Below the pieces are notes generated by a model that was not told the origin of the DNA, ran no database searches, and was given only the letters and a program-made list of their open reading frames with translations. A stretch of 64,000 nt of DNA from positions 758,572 through 822,571 of the forward strand of contig JALEGD010000001.1 of assembly GCA_022763425.1 (NCBI GenBank), given 5' to 3'. Below, one piece after another: positions 17,809 to 26,691 of the stretch (the stretch's first letter is position 1; the number at the start of each line of letters is the position of its first letter). The stretch comes from Pelagibacteraceae bacterium (GTDB lineage Bacteria > Pseudomonadota > Alphaproteobacteria > Pelagibacterales > Pelagibacteraceae). Made by a program: the position numbers and the translations under genes.

Positions 17809-19301
17809 TAATCGTATTTCTTAAATAAAAGATCTGGTTTTGAAATTTGTTCACCTTTTTTTAAGTCTGTGTTAACTAAATTTAATAAAGGTTTATTTAT
17901 ATTCATATTTTTTAAGAATACTTCGCATACTTTGGGCATGATTGGATAGAGAAGTATAAAAATATTTCTTAAAGCAAATAACGATGAAAATAAAATATTT
18001 TGAATATTTTGATCAGAGTTAGTTTTTTTATTCCATGGTTCATTATCATTAACATATTTGTTAACAGCAGAAGAATAAAAATGTATTTCTTTGACGTAAT
18101 TATGAATTTCATAGTTGTCCATAAATTTGATTAATTTTTTAATATCAATTATCAATGAACTATTTACTGTATGATTACTACTAACATGTGGAATTTTACA
18201 TTCATAATTTTTTTGCAAAATGGTAAATATTCTATTCGAAAGGTTACCTATATTATTAGCTAGGTCATTAATTGTGGTTTTGAAATTTTCTAAATTAATT
18301 TTTCCATCAAGGCCAAAAATAACATCTTTCATTAAATAATATCTTATCTCATCAGATCCAAATTCTTCTATCAACTTAATTGGGTCTAAGATATTACCTT
18401 TAGATTTTGACATTTTTTCTTCCCCTGAAAGAATCCATCCGTGACCAAATATTTGTTTTGGTAAGGGCAAATTAGCAGCCAACAAAAAAGCTGGCCAATA
18501 AACAGCATGAAAACGCAAAATATCTTTTCCAATAATATGAACGTTAGCAGGCCAAAAACCATTATGATTATTAAAATAGTCTGTGGAGCTCACATAATTA
18601 GTTAGAGCATCCAGCCAAACATACATCACGTGTTTTTTATTATTTGGTACAGGTATACCCCAATTAAATGTGGTCCTAGAAACTGACAAATCTTTTAAAC
18701 CACTTGAAACGAAACTTACAACTTCATTTTTTCTACTTTCAGGTTTTATAAAATTTGGATTATTTTTGTAAAAATCTAATAATGGCTTTTCCCATTCAGA
18801 TAATTTGAAAAAATAACTCTCTTCTTCCATCCACTCAACAACACTACCACTAGATTTTGCGATTTTTTTACCTTCAATCTCATCTATTTCATCTTCTGAA
18901 TAATAAGCTTCATCTGAAACAGAATACCAGCCTGCATATTTTGATAAATATAGTTGATCATTTTTCTCTAAAACGGACCAAAGCTTTTGTACGGTTTCCT
19001 TATGTCGATTTTCAGTTGTTCTAATAAAATCTGTATTACTAAGATTAAGAGTTTTTGTTAAATTTATAAATGTTTCAGATATTTCATCACAAAAATCTTT
19101 GGGATTTTTGTTATCGCTTTCAGCAGCCTTTTGGATTTTTAAGCCATGTTCATCAGTTCCTGTAAGGAATCTTACATCGTATCCTTGGATATGTTTAAAT
19201 CTTGCTATCACATCTGCGGCGATACTAGAATACGCATGCCCCATGTGAGGTTTGGCAGAAGGATAATAAATCGGTGTGGTTATGAAAAATTTTTTATCCA
19301 T
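17808..19301 (-). CDS. metG: Methionyl-tRNA synthetase
   Basis: MetRS charges initiator and elongator tRNA-Met. The 497-residue class I enzyme has the HIGH-type motif HMGH at 19-22 (YYPSAKPHMGHAYSS), GTDEHGLKI, WLDALTNYV, and KMSKSKGN near residue 300, followed by the helical anticodon-binding domain. The insert region reads AKSSGSVVEWMEEESYFFKL without cysteine knuckles, so it is the zinc-free short form without the C-terminal dimerisation domain. It is linked by one-base overlaps to holB and tatD. Confidence 0.96.
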   Translation of the reverse strand: MDKKFFITTPIYYPSAKPHMGHAYSSIAADVIARFKHIQGYDVRFLTGTDEHGLKIQKAAESDNKNPKDFCDEISETFINLTKTLNLSNTDFIRTTENRHKETVQKLWSVLEKNDQLYLSKYAGWYSVSDEAYYSEDEIDEIEGKKIAKSSGSVVEWMEEESYFFKLSEWEKPLLDFYKNNPNFIKPESRKNEVVSFVSSGLKDLSVSRTTFNWGIPVPNNKKHVMYVWLDALTNYVSSTDYFNNHNGFWPANVHIIGKDILRFHAVYWPAFLLAANLPLPKQIFGHGWILSGEEKMSKSKGNILDPIKLIEEFGSDEIRYYLMKDVIFGLDGKINLENFKTTINDLANNIGNLSNRIFTILQKNYECKIPHVSSNHTVNSSLIIDIKKLIKFMDNYEIHNYVKEIHFYSSAVNKYVNDNEPWNKKTNSDQNIQNILFSSLFALRNIFILLYPIMPKVCEVFLKNMNINKPLLNLVNTDLKKGEQISKPDLLFKKYD

Positions 19302-20077
19302 TAAATAAATTTATTTATTATTTTTTTAATGTCATTATTTAATGACAAATTAAGTTTAAGTTTTTTTAATATTTTTATATTATTGCTTGATGTTTTTAAC
19401 AGTTTGTCACTAATTATATTATAAAATAATGTTTGGTTATTTTTTTTTAATTTTTCTAAATTTGGGTTTAAATTATAAAAATATTTTCTAAGAAAAATAC
19501 CTGGTGAATCTTGTAAATCATAATTATCACTTATATTTTCAAGATTATTATAAGTAGAAAAGTTATCTATAATTTCTTTATAAAATTTATTATTTAGAAA
19601 AAGTTTTTTAATAAAAAACCTTGAATTTAGTGTGTCTATATTTTGATTAAGTGAATTGCAAGTAAATAAAAAATAAACATTTTCTTTTGGTTCTTCTATT
19701 ATTTTTAGCAATGAATTTACTGCATTTGTATTTAGATAATTAGAATTTTTCATTATTATAAATTTTGGCTTTTCATCTAATGATTTTAATTGGCAAAAAT
19801 TTATTATTTTATTCGTATCATCTAATTTAAATTCAAAATTGTTTAACTCACTATTTAAAATAAGAACATTTGTATCTTTGTTTAATTTTTCTTCAGGGTC
19901 ACTGGGATTTATTTTTAAAAAATTACAAATTAAATTTAAACACATAGTATACTTACCGATTCCATCTATTCCTTGAAACATAATATTTTGTGGTAGTTTG
20001 TTATATGCAAAAAGACTTTTGAGTAATTTAAACTCTCTATCAAAACCTATAATTTTATTTGATATTTTTAATGACAT
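19301..20077 (-). CDS. holB: DNA polymerase III delta' subunit, short and divergent
   Basis: The delta' subunit is part of the clamp loader. The 258-residue protein has a recognisable P-loop (GIDGIGKYT, about residues 36-44) and a NSLLKIIEEPKENVYFLFTC segment typical of HolB/DnaX-type ATPases. It is shorter than most delta' proteins, with a weak C-terminal domain. The identification is strengthened by the conserved order tmk-holB-metG-tatD. It overlaps tmk by 23 bp. Confidence 0.85.
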   Translation of the reverse strand: MSLKISNKIIGFDREFKLLKSLFAYNKLPQNIMFQGIDGIGKYTMCLNLICNFLKINPSDPEEKLNKDTNVLILNSELNNFEFKLDDTNKIINFCQLKSLDEKPKFIIMKNSNYLNTNAVNSLLKIIEEPKENVYFLFTCNSLNQNIDTLNSRFFIKKLFLNNKFYKEIIDNFSTYNNLENISDNYDLQDSPGIFLRKYFYNLNPNLEKLKKNNQTLFYNIISDKLLKTSSNNIKILKKLKLNLSLNNDIKKIINKFI

Positions 20078-20693
20078 TTTTTTTTATTAAATGATAAATG
20101 ATCTCGTCTTTAATATCTTTTTTATTTTTTTTACCATTTATTTTGATTATACGATTGTATTTTTTGGATAATTTTAAAAAACTATTTCTCAATTTATTTA
20201 ATTTTTTTTCACTATATTTATCAAATCTATCTAACCTGCCTCTTTTGTGAACCCTTTGTTTTGAAGTTTGTACTGGTATATCTATAAAAAACGTTAATTT
20301 AGGCTTGCTATCTTTGTCAATTTGATTTTGTAAAAAATTTATAAGTTTAATACTCTGCCCTTGTTCATAATGCTGGTATGCATATGTAGAATCTATATAT
20401 CTGTCACAAAGTACCACGTAACCTTTTTTTAGAAAATATTTTATTTTTAAAAAATGATTTGATCTAGCTGAAAAAAGTAACAGTAATTCAGTTAATTTGT
20501 CTTCATTGTTTTGCAAGTCATTTATAATTAATCTCCTAATTTTTTCAGCCAATTTTGTTCCACCAGGCTCTCTAGTTTTAATGCATTTAATTTTTTTATT
20601 TTTTAAAAATTTAAAAACTTTATTTATTTGAGTAGATTTTCCACTACCTTCTATACCTTCAAAGGTTATTAAGCTCCCTTTACTTAACCCCAT
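20055..20693 (-). CDS. tmk: Thymidylate kinase
   Basis: Tmk phosphorylates dTMP to dTDP for DNA synthesis. The 212-residue protein has P-loop GIEGSGKS at 13-20, the DR(Y/H) motif CDRYIDSTYAYQHYEQG, and a lid region with HKRGRLDRF. It lies between dacA (10-bp overlap) and holB (23-bp overlap). The long overlaps and Lys-rich C-terminus are in keeping with the rest of the window. Confidence 0.96.
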   Translation of the reverse strand: MGLSKGSLITFEGIEGSGKSTQINKVFKFLKNKKIKCIKTREPGGTKLAEKIRRLIINDLQNNEDKLTELLLLFSARSNHFLKIKYFLKKGYVVLCDRYIDSTYAYQHYEQGQSIKLINFLQNQIDKDSKPKLTFFIDIPVQTSKQRVHKRGRLDRFDKYSEKKLNKLRNSFLKLSKKYNRIIKINGKKNKKDIKDEIIYHLIKKNVIKNIK

Positions 20694-21820
20694 ATCAAAT
20701 GACTTACAGAATTTAAAAATCTTACAAAGAAATTTTCTTTTTCAGTTTTCGTTGAAGAGTAAAGGATTTTTGATTTTATTAAATTATTATCAAAATAAAT
20801 ATTTAATTTAGATACAGGTGTGCCTTTATTCAGTACTTTAGAAAGTATATCACTTTCGTGATCAATTTCTATTTTTAGTTTATTTTTTTTTCTCTTTGGT
20901 ATCGTTACAAAAATATCGTTCTTAAGTTCTAATTGTAGAGTTTTTTGCTTCAAATTCCATGTTTTGATTTCATAACTTTTGTCTATTCTATTAATTTTTA
21001 ATAAATCATATCTGTTTTCAGCGTAACTAAGTAATTTAATTGTTTCTCTGGATCTCGCATTTTTAGAATCTGTTCCGCTTACAACACTGAGTATTCTTCT
21101 ATCTTTTTTTTTAATTGTTGCAGCTAATGAATATCCAGAATTATTAAGATAACCTGTTTTTATACCATCTGCACCCATATCTTTGTATAATATTGGATTT
21201 CTATTTCCTTGTGTAATAGGCGCCCCACCGGTTCTGTCCCAAGTAAATTTTTTTTCAGAATAGTACTTATACAAATTTGGAAAGTTATTTATTAAATAAA
21301 TTGACATTTTAGCAATATCTTCAACTGTAGAATAATTATTACCATCATAAATACCTGATGAATTTGCAAATCTAGTATTGGATAAACCAATCTTTTCAGC
21401 CATGCTATTCATCATATTTACAAACTCTTCTTCTGTTCCCGCAATTCCTTCTGCTAAAGCGATACAGGCATCGTTACCAGATACTATAATTATTCCTTTT
21501 AATAAATTTTCAACGCTTACTCTGTCATTAGGCATAATAAACATTGAAGAAAATCCCTTTGAAGACATTCTCCAAGCATTTTTTGATACTTTAAATTTTT
21601 CTTCTAATTTCAAATCTCCTTTTTTGATTAAATCAAAGGCAACAATTGCTGTCATAATTTTTGTTATCGAAGCTGGAGATATTTTTTGTTCTTTATTTTT
21701 TTCAAACAAAACCTCTCCAGATAAAACATCAACTAGATAAGCTTGTTTTGCGCTTGTTTCTAAAGCACTTGATTTTGCAGATATAAATAGAAAACAAATT
21801 ATGAAAATTTTTTTTATCAT
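20684..21820 (-). CDS. dacA: D-alanyl-D-alanine carboxypeptidase (low-molecular-weight PBP)
   Basis: This S11-family serine enzyme trims the terminal D-Ala of peptidoglycan stem peptides in the periplasm. The 378-residue protein has a signal peptide (about residues 1-19) and the three active-site motifs: SITK at 51-54, SGN at 114-116 and KTG at 221-223. A C-terminal beta domain and possible amphipathic anchor end with SVSHLIWG. It sits in an envelope cluster with an RlpA/SPOR-like lipoprotein and mltB, overlapping both neighbours by a few bases. Confidence 0.95.
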   Translation of the reverse strand: MIKKIFIICFLFISAKSSALETSAKQAYLVDVLSGEVLFEKNKEQKISPASITKIMTAIVAFDLIKKGDLKLEEKFKVSKNAWRMSSKGFSSMFIMPNDRVSVENLLKGIIIVSGNDACIALAEGIAGTEEEFVNMMNSMAEKIGLSNTRFANSSGIYDGNNYSTVEDIAKMSIYLINNFPNLYKYYSEKKFTWDRTGGAPITQGNRNPILYKDMGADGIKTGYLNNSGYSLAATIKKKDRRILSVVSGTDSKNARSRETIKLLSYAENRYDLLKINRIDKSYEIKTWNLKQKTLQLELKNDIFVTIPKRKKNKLKIEIDHESDILSKVLNKGTPVSKLNIYFDNNLIKSKILYSSTKTEKENFFVRFLNSVSHLIWG

Positions 21821-22461
21821 TGAACTCTTATATTAAAACCGATTAAACCAATTTTTCCTAATTTTAAATATATATTATCGTATTCCGTTAAGTTTTTTAA
21901 TGGACCAATCGAAATAATATGATTTTTAGGAGCATAATCCTTATAGATTAATTTTTTATTTTTAATATTCAAACTTAATAACCTAAATAATGTTTCAGAA
22001 TAAGTTTTGTAATAAAATGGACCAAAATCTAAAAAAATTTTTTTTGTTATAACTTTTTCATTATCAATTTTCAAAACTTCTATGGTTTCTATATTAACTT
22101 TTTTATTAATATTTTTTTCTTCATCAAAAGTTTTTGCTTTTTTTGCAATAAATGATTTATTCTCTCTCATAGATTGCACAAGAACAAGTGGAAATTCTCT
22201 ATTCAAGCTAATTTCATTATATACAATTTCTGGCAAATAAATAATCCTTGAATCAGTTGATTTTAATTGTTCGTCTACTTTATAAACTTTACTAATTTTA
22301 TTATTTTTGTTTGTAATTTTGATCAGACTATCTTTTTGTAAGTATGAAATTATTTTATTATTTTTGGATATACCTGCAAAACCAGTTTTTTCATACACTT
22401 GATATTTATTGGAACAAGAAACAATAAAAAAAAAAAATATAAATAAAATTCTTTTATGCAT
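21817..22461 (-). CDS. RlpA/SPOR-like lipoprotein, divergent
   Basis: The 214-residue protein starts with a lipoprotein leader (FFFFIVSCSN, lipobox Cys at about 16). A YEKTGFAGISKN segment recalls the opening of RlpA-type double-psi barrels, and a C-terminal part (IISIGPLKNLTEYDNIYLKL) resembles a SPOR peptidoglycan-binding domain. Its place between mltB and dacA matches rlpA in Alphaproteobacteria, where RlpA is a septal lytic transglycosylase. Sequence similarity is weak and I cannot confirm the catalytic residues, so the function stays open. Confidence 0.6.
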   Translation of the reverse strand: MHKRILFIFFFFIVSCSNKYQVYEKTGFAGISKNNKIISYLQKDSLIKITNKNNKISKVYKVDEQLKSTDSRIIYLPEIVYNEISLNREFPLVLVQSMRENKSFIAKKAKTFDEEKNINKKVNIETIEVLKIDNEKVITKKIFLDFGPFYYKTYSETLFRLLSLNIKNKKLIYKDYAPKNHIISIGPLKNLTEYDNIYLKLGKIGLIGFNIRVQ

Positions 22462-23425
22462 CTTTCAAATAATCAGAAAAAATACCAATAGTTATTGCAA
22501 ATCTAAGTGATCTATTCCAATTGAGAATTTTTTCATAATTATTAAAAACCATATATACATCAGAAATTTCTCCATCGGGTTTTACTAATTTTGCTTTTGT
22601 ATTTAAATTAATTTTATAGCTATCTGGTAATACAACACCCATTTTAATCCAGTCTTTAATTTTTTTTGAATCAGAAAGTTTTCTAGCATCAAATGTAAAA
22701 TGTTTTTTATTAATTTCTTTTGTCAGTTTCACTTTTAATCCCCAAGGATTTTTATCCCATCCAATTTTTTTTAAGTAATTTGCTGCTGAAGCAAAAGAAT
22801 CCTCCAAAGAAGTGTAAAGGTCAATTTTACCATCTCGATTATAATCAATTGCATAATTTTTAATTGATGAGGGCATAAATTGAAAGTTACCGTGTGCACC
22901 AGCCCAGGATCCTTTTAAATCCGATATGTTTACGACCTGCCTATCTATCAACTTTAAAAGAATTATAAGTTCATTGGAAAAATATTTAGATCTTCTTTTA
23001 TCAAAACTCAAAGTTGCCAAAGCTGAGATTATATCAACTTTACCTTTATGTTTACCAAAAACTGTTTCTACGCCCCACAATGCTACTAAATAGTTTTTTG
23101 GAATTTTATATTTTTTTTCAACCTTATCTAAAAGCTTTTTATTATTATTAATTAATTTTTTTGCATAAATTATTTTTTGTTTATTCACTCTTTTCGCAAC
23201 GTATACATCTGTTTTTTCGATAAATTCTGGTTGATTTCTATCGTAAGTAATAATTCTTTTTAAAAGTTTTGTATTCTTAAAAGCTTCATTTACGGTTTTT
23301 TTGGAAACACCCTGGTTAATTGCGTATTTTTTATAATTTTCTAACCATGTGCTAAATTTTTCATCTGATTTAGATATAGATGAGAAAATTAATAATAGGG
23401 AGAGAATCAAATACAACTGACGCAT
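22454..23425 (-). CDS. mltB: Lytic murein transglycosylase, MltB type
   Basis: This periplasmic enzyme cleaves glycan strands to 1,6-anhydro ends. The 323-residue protein has a signal peptide (MRQLYLILSLLLIFSSISKS), the catalytic Glu in ALWGVETVFGKHKG, and GSWAGAHGNFQFMPSSIKNY with a DYNRDGKIDLY calcium-loop-like segment, all typical of MltB. I chose ATG 23425; an ATG at 23440 would put extra residues before a normal signal peptide. It overlaps the lipoprotein gene by 8 bp. Confidence 0.93.
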   Translation of the reverse strand: MRQLYLILSLLLIFSSISKSDEKFSTWLENYKKYAINQGVSKKTVNEAFKNTKLLKRIITYDRNQPEFIEKTDVYVAKRVNKQKIIYAKKLINNNKKLLDKVEKKYKIPKNYLVALWGVETVFGKHKGKVDIISALATLSFDKRRSKYFSNELIILLKLIDRQVVNISDLKGSWAGAHGNFQFMPSSIKNYAIDYNRDGKIDLYTSLEDSFASAANYLKKIGWDKNPWGLKVKLTKEINKKHFTFDARKLSDSKKIKDWIKMGVVLPDSYKINLNTKAKLVKPDGEISDVYMVFNNYEKILNWNRSLRFAITIGIFSDYLKDA

Positions 23426-23462
23426 AATTAATATTATCATAGCAAAAAGGCCAAGTCATTTG

Positions 23463-23490
23463 TTGTAATTTTATATGGTTAATTTATAAG
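23463..23490 (+). promoter_or_regulatory. candidate tRNA-Ser promoter
   Basis: TTGTAA (23463-23468) and TATAAG (23485-23490) are spaced by 16 bp and end 10 nt before the first base of tRNA-Ser, a good distance for a tRNA promoter. The -35 match is 4/6. Confidence 0.4.
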
Positions 23491-23500
23491 TCGTTTTTTC

Positions 23501-23590
23501 GGAGAGGTGGCTGAGCGGTTGAAAGCACCGGTCTTGAAAACCGGCAATGGGGCAACTCATTCGTGGGTTCGAATCCCACCCTCTCCGCCA
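23501..23590 (+). tRNA. tRNA-Ser(TGA)
   Basis: The 90-nt class II tRNA has acceptor stem GGAGAGG paired with CCTCTCC, anticodon loop CTTGAAA (anticodon TGA), the long variable arm of serine tRNAs, T loop TTCGAAT and an encoded CCA. Its last base directly abuts the end of the convergent serS gene, its own synthetase. Confidence 0.98.
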
Positions 23591-24859
23591 TTATAAAGTC
23601 TCAACATTGCCCATATATTTTTTTAAACATTCCGGAACAGAAATTGATCCATCAGTATTTTGATAATTTTCTAAAATTGCAACAATTGTTCTGCCAACTG
23701 CTAAACCAGATCCGTTTAAAGTAGCTACTAAATTATTTTTTTTATCTAAAGTTTTATACCTTGCTCTCATCCTATTTGCTTGAAAAGTACCACAAGATGA
23801 GCAACTTGAAATTTCTCTATATTTACTTTGAGATGGTAACCAAACCTCAAGGTCAAAAGTTTTTTCAGCACTAAATCCCATATCACCTGATGATAAAAGC
23901 ATCACTCTATATGGAAGTTTTAATTTTTTTAATATTTTTTCAGCACACTCAACCATTCTATCAAGTTCTTTAAATCTAAATTCTGGTTGAACAATAGATA
24001 CCATTTCAACTTTAGTAAACTGATGCTGTCTGATCATTCCCTTAGTATCTTTACCGGCAGCACCCGCTTCTGCTCTAAAACATTGGGTTGAACTTACAAA
24101 TCTTAAAGGTAATTTTTCATATTCAATTATGCTTTCGGAAACCATATTCGTCAAACTAACTTCACTCGTTGGGATCAGCCATTGATTATTATTCAACTGA
24201 AATTGATCTTCTTTAAATTTGGGCAATTGACCAGTTCCATACATTGATTTTTCATTAACAATTACTGGAACGCTATATTCTGTATATCCATTTTCTTCAG
24301 TATGAATATCCAGCATAAAATTAATTAATGCCCGTTCTAATTTTGCAAGATTTTCTTTCAAAATAACAAATCTTGAACCTGATATTTTTACTGCTGTTTC
24401 AAAATCAATTTTTTTAATCTTTTCCCCAATTTCATCATGTGGCATAATTTTATCACTAATTTTGCATTCTCCTTCTTTTCTTATCTCAATATTTTGCTTA
24501 TCATCAGTTCCCACTGGCACATCCTCATGTGGCAAGTTTGGCAATGACATTAGGATTTCATTTATAGACAAGATCTTTTCTTCAGTAATTTTATCTAATT
24601 TAAATATTTCTTCTTTTATCATTGAAACTTTATTACTTAGTTCATTAAATTTTTTTTGATCGTCTTTATTTTTTCCCAACTCCTTAGAAATTGTATTTCT
24701 TTCATTTAACAACTTTTCTTTTTGTTCTAAAAAATTTCTATAAGTTTTGTCTAATTCCAAAATATTGTTTATAATTTTTTCTGGGTCATCAATATTTCTT
24801 TTCTTAAGATTCTGAATAAAGTTTTCTGGATTTGATCTTATATCTTTAATATTTAACAT
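23591..24859 (-). CDS. serS: Seryl-tRNA synthetase
   Basis: SerRS charges tRNA-Ser, including the one encoded next door. The 422-residue class II enzyme has the N-terminal coiled-coil arm (about residues 30-105) that grips the long variable arm, motif 2 around FRAEAGAAGKDTKGMIRQHQ, and motif 3 with NGSGLAVGRTIVAILENYQ. The stop codon abuts tRNA-Ser with no gap. It overlaps tatC by one base and ends the long tat/scp/nagZ/argS minus-strand run. Confidence 0.97.
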   Translation of the reverse strand: MLNIKDIRSNPENFIQNLKKRNIDDPEKIINNILELDKTYRNFLEQKEKLLNERNTISKELGKNKDDQKKFNELSNKVSMIKEEIFKLDKITEEKILSINEILMSLPNLPHEDVPVGTDDKQNIEIRKEGECKISDKIMPHDEIGEKIKKIDFETAVKISGSRFVILKENLAKLERALINFMLDIHTEENGYTEYSVPVIVNEKSMYGTGQLPKFKEDQFQLNNNQWLIPTSEVSLTNMVSESIIEYEKLPLRFVSSTQCFRAEAGAAGKDTKGMIRQHQFTKVEMVSIVQPEFRFKELDRMVECAEKILKKLKLPYRVMLLSSGDMGFSAEKTFDLEVWLPSQSKYREISSCSSCGTFQANRMRARYKTLDKKNNLVATLNGSGLAVGRTIVAILENYQNTDGSISVPECLKKYMGNVETL

Positions 24860-25602
24860 TATTTTTTCTCGACAAATTTTACTGTAAAAATAGATATCTC
24901 ATATAGAAGCAGCAAAGGTAAAGCTAGACCTATTTGCGTTATAGGATCTGGTGGAGTTAAAATTGCAGCCATACTAAATATAATAATAACAACATATTTT
25001 CTTCGAGTTTTCAAATATTCAGAAGTGATGAATCCTACTTTTGCTAAGAGAGTTAAAAAAACAGGTAATTGAAAACTAATTCCAAAAGCTAGGATTAAGC
25101 GCATCACTAAAGATAAATATTCATTAACTTTTGCTTCTAGCTGAATTGGTAACGATCCGTTTATAGCTGTTGTTTCAAAAGATAAAAAAAACTTTATGGC
25201 TAATGGCATAATCAAATAATAGACAAGCATTCCTCCAAGCAAAAATAGAACAGGTGTTGCAATTAAAAATGGTAGTAAAGCTAATTTTTCATCCTTATAA
25301 AGTCCTGGAGCAACAAATTTCCATATTTGCATTAAAATTAAAGGGCATGAAAAAAAGAATGCAGCAAAAAAAGCAAGTTTTAAATATGTTAAAAACGTTT
25401 CATGCAAGGCTGTAAAAATTAATCTACGATTATTACCGTCACCTTTGACTGCTTGGGCGTATGGATCAACCAAGAAGTTATAAATTTTGTCAGAAAAAAT
25501 ATAACAAACAATAAATGTTATTATTAAAAAAATTATAGATTTGAGTAGTCTACTACGTAACTCTATTAAATGCTCACTAACCGTAGACTTTTTTTCTGTC
25601 AT
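24859..25602 (-). CDS. tatC: Sec-independent translocase TatC
   Basis: TatC recognises twin-arginine signal peptides and forms the core of the Tat translocon. The 247-residue protein has the N-terminal HLIELRSRLLKS motif, six predicted membrane segments, the FYRPFEP-like region around LMQIWKFVAPGLYKDEK, and ILTPPDPITQIGLALPLLLLY near the end. It follows tatB by 5 bp. The M48 protease at 12.9-13.7 kb has a plausible Tat-type leader. Confidence 0.96.
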   Translation of the reverse strand: MTEKKSTVSEHLIELRSRLLKSIIFLIITFIVCYIFSDKIYNFLVDPYAQAVKGDGNNRRLIFTALHETFLTYLKLAFFAAFFFSCPLILMQIWKFVAPGLYKDEKLALLPFLIATPVLFLLGGMLVYYLIMPLAIKFFLSFETTAINGSLPIQLEAKVNEYLSLVMRLILAFGISFQLPVFLTLLAKVGFITSEYLKTRRKYVVIIIFSMAAILTPPDPITQIGLALPLLLLYEISIFTVKFVEKK

Positions 25603-25607
25603 AAATT

Positions 25608-25820
25608 TTATGATTTATTTTTATTTTTCTTATCTTTTTCAATTTCAGTTTCTAAATCTACAGAATTTTCAATATCTTCTTGAATATTAGATACATATGA
25701 TTTTATTTTCTTTATCGATGAGGTAATTTTTTTTACAACAACGGGTAAATCCTTTGGTCCAATTATTAGTACAGCTAGTACTATTATCACTAAAAGCTCA
25801 GACCAACCTATCTGAGGCAT
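25608..25820 (-). CDS. tatB: Sec-independent translocase TatB
   Basis: This small single-span protein delivers Tat substrates to TatC. The 70 residues start with a membrane helix (about 5-21, GWSELLVIIVLAVLIIGPKDLP, whose GPKDLP hinge is typical of TatB), then an amphipathic helix and a short charged tail. It is much shorter than E. coli TatB, fitting a reduced genome. TatB over a second TatA is inferred from the Glu in the membrane helix, the GPKDLP hinge and gene order A-B-C. Confidence 0.9.
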   Translation of the reverse strand: MPQIGWSELLVIIVLAVLIIGPKDLPVVVKKITSSIKKIKSYVSNIQEDIENSVDLETEIEKDKKNKNKS

Positions 25821-25823
25821 GTA

Positions 25824-26009
25824 TTAACTTTCTGATTTATTGTTATCGTTATTAGAAATAGATTTATTTTCAGGATCGTCAGACATCCCTTTTTTAAAAC
25901 TCTTGATGCCCTTAGCAACATCCCCCATTAATTCAGATATTTTTCCTCTTCCAAATAATAAAACAACTAACGCTACAACAATTGCTATTTGCCAAAATCC
26001 AATGCTCAT
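25824..26009 (-). CDS. tatA: Sec-independent translocase TatA
   Basis: TatA polymerises to form the Tat transport path. The 61-residue protein has one N-terminal membrane helix (about 5-20), the [20 protein letters not shown] hinge and amphipathic helix that define the family, and a short polar tail. It is first in the tatA-tatB-tatC run, with 3 bp to tatB. Confidence 0.94.
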   Translation of the reverse strand: MSIGFWQIAIVVALVVLLFGRGKISELMGDVAKGIKSFKKGMSDDPENKSISNNDNNKSES

Positions 26010-26049
26010 AATTACAATTATAGTTAATTAAAAAAATAAATACAAGAAG

Positions 26050-26691
26050 TTATTTTTCTTCGTCCAGCGTATCAGAAATCATATCATCGATATTAGAATA
26101 TATATTTTCTTTGTTTTCGTTTTGATCGCTTTCAATAAATTTTGAAGTACCAAAAATTGAGCTATCTACCCTGCTATCAATTAAGCCTGCCGCCAAAAGT
26201 TCATCTGAATTTGGTAAATCATCAAGACTATTAATATTAAAGTGATTTAAGAACTTATCTGTTGTTACATATAATAATGGTTTGCCTGGAATTTCTTTTC
26301 TACCATTGGGCTTTACCCAACCCAATTCAAACAATATCTCTAATGTTCCAGTACTGAATGATACACCTCTAATCTCTTCGATTTCAGATCTTGTAACAGG
26401 TTGATGATAAGCAATTATAGCAAGAGTTTCTATAGCAGCCTTTGACAATTTTTTTTGAATAATTATTTCTTTTTTTAATTTTCCAGAAAGATCGTCGGAA
26501 GTCCTAAATGACCATTTATCTGCTAAATTAATCAATCTAATACCTCTATCTTCATAATCTTTTTGCAATTCATATAGAATTTTTAATACATCTGTTCCCG
26601 ATTTTACTTTAGATTTAATTGTACCAACATCTAATGGTTCGCTTGCAGAAAATAATATTGCTTCAATTAAATTTTTTTCATTTTTTTTCAT
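26050..26691 (-). CDS. scpB: Segregation and condensation protein B
   Basis: ScpB joins ScpA and SMC in the chromosome-condensing complex. The 213-residue protein has tandem winged-helix domains, with EAILFSASEPLDVGTIK at the start and the conserved IAYHQPVTRSEIEEIRGV and GRKEIPGKPLLYVTTDKF motifs. An acidic tail follows. It overlaps scpA by 14 bp and precedes tatA, a standard alphaproteobacterial order. Confidence 0.95.
   Translation of the reverse strand: MKKNEKNLIEAILFSASEPLDVGTIKSKVKSGTDVLKILYELQKDYEDRGIRLINLADKWSFRTSDDLSGKLKKEIIIQKKLSKAAIETLAIIAYHQPVTRSEIEEIRGVSFSTGTLEILFELGWVKPNGRKEIPGKPLLYVTTDKFLNHFNINSLDDLPNSDELLAAGLIDSRVDSSIFGTSKFIESDQNENKENIYSNIDDMISDTLDEEK

Noticed and set aside
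21378-21740. 120-residue plus-strand frame opposite dacA
   Set aside because: It mirrors the dacA active-site region and has no independent support.
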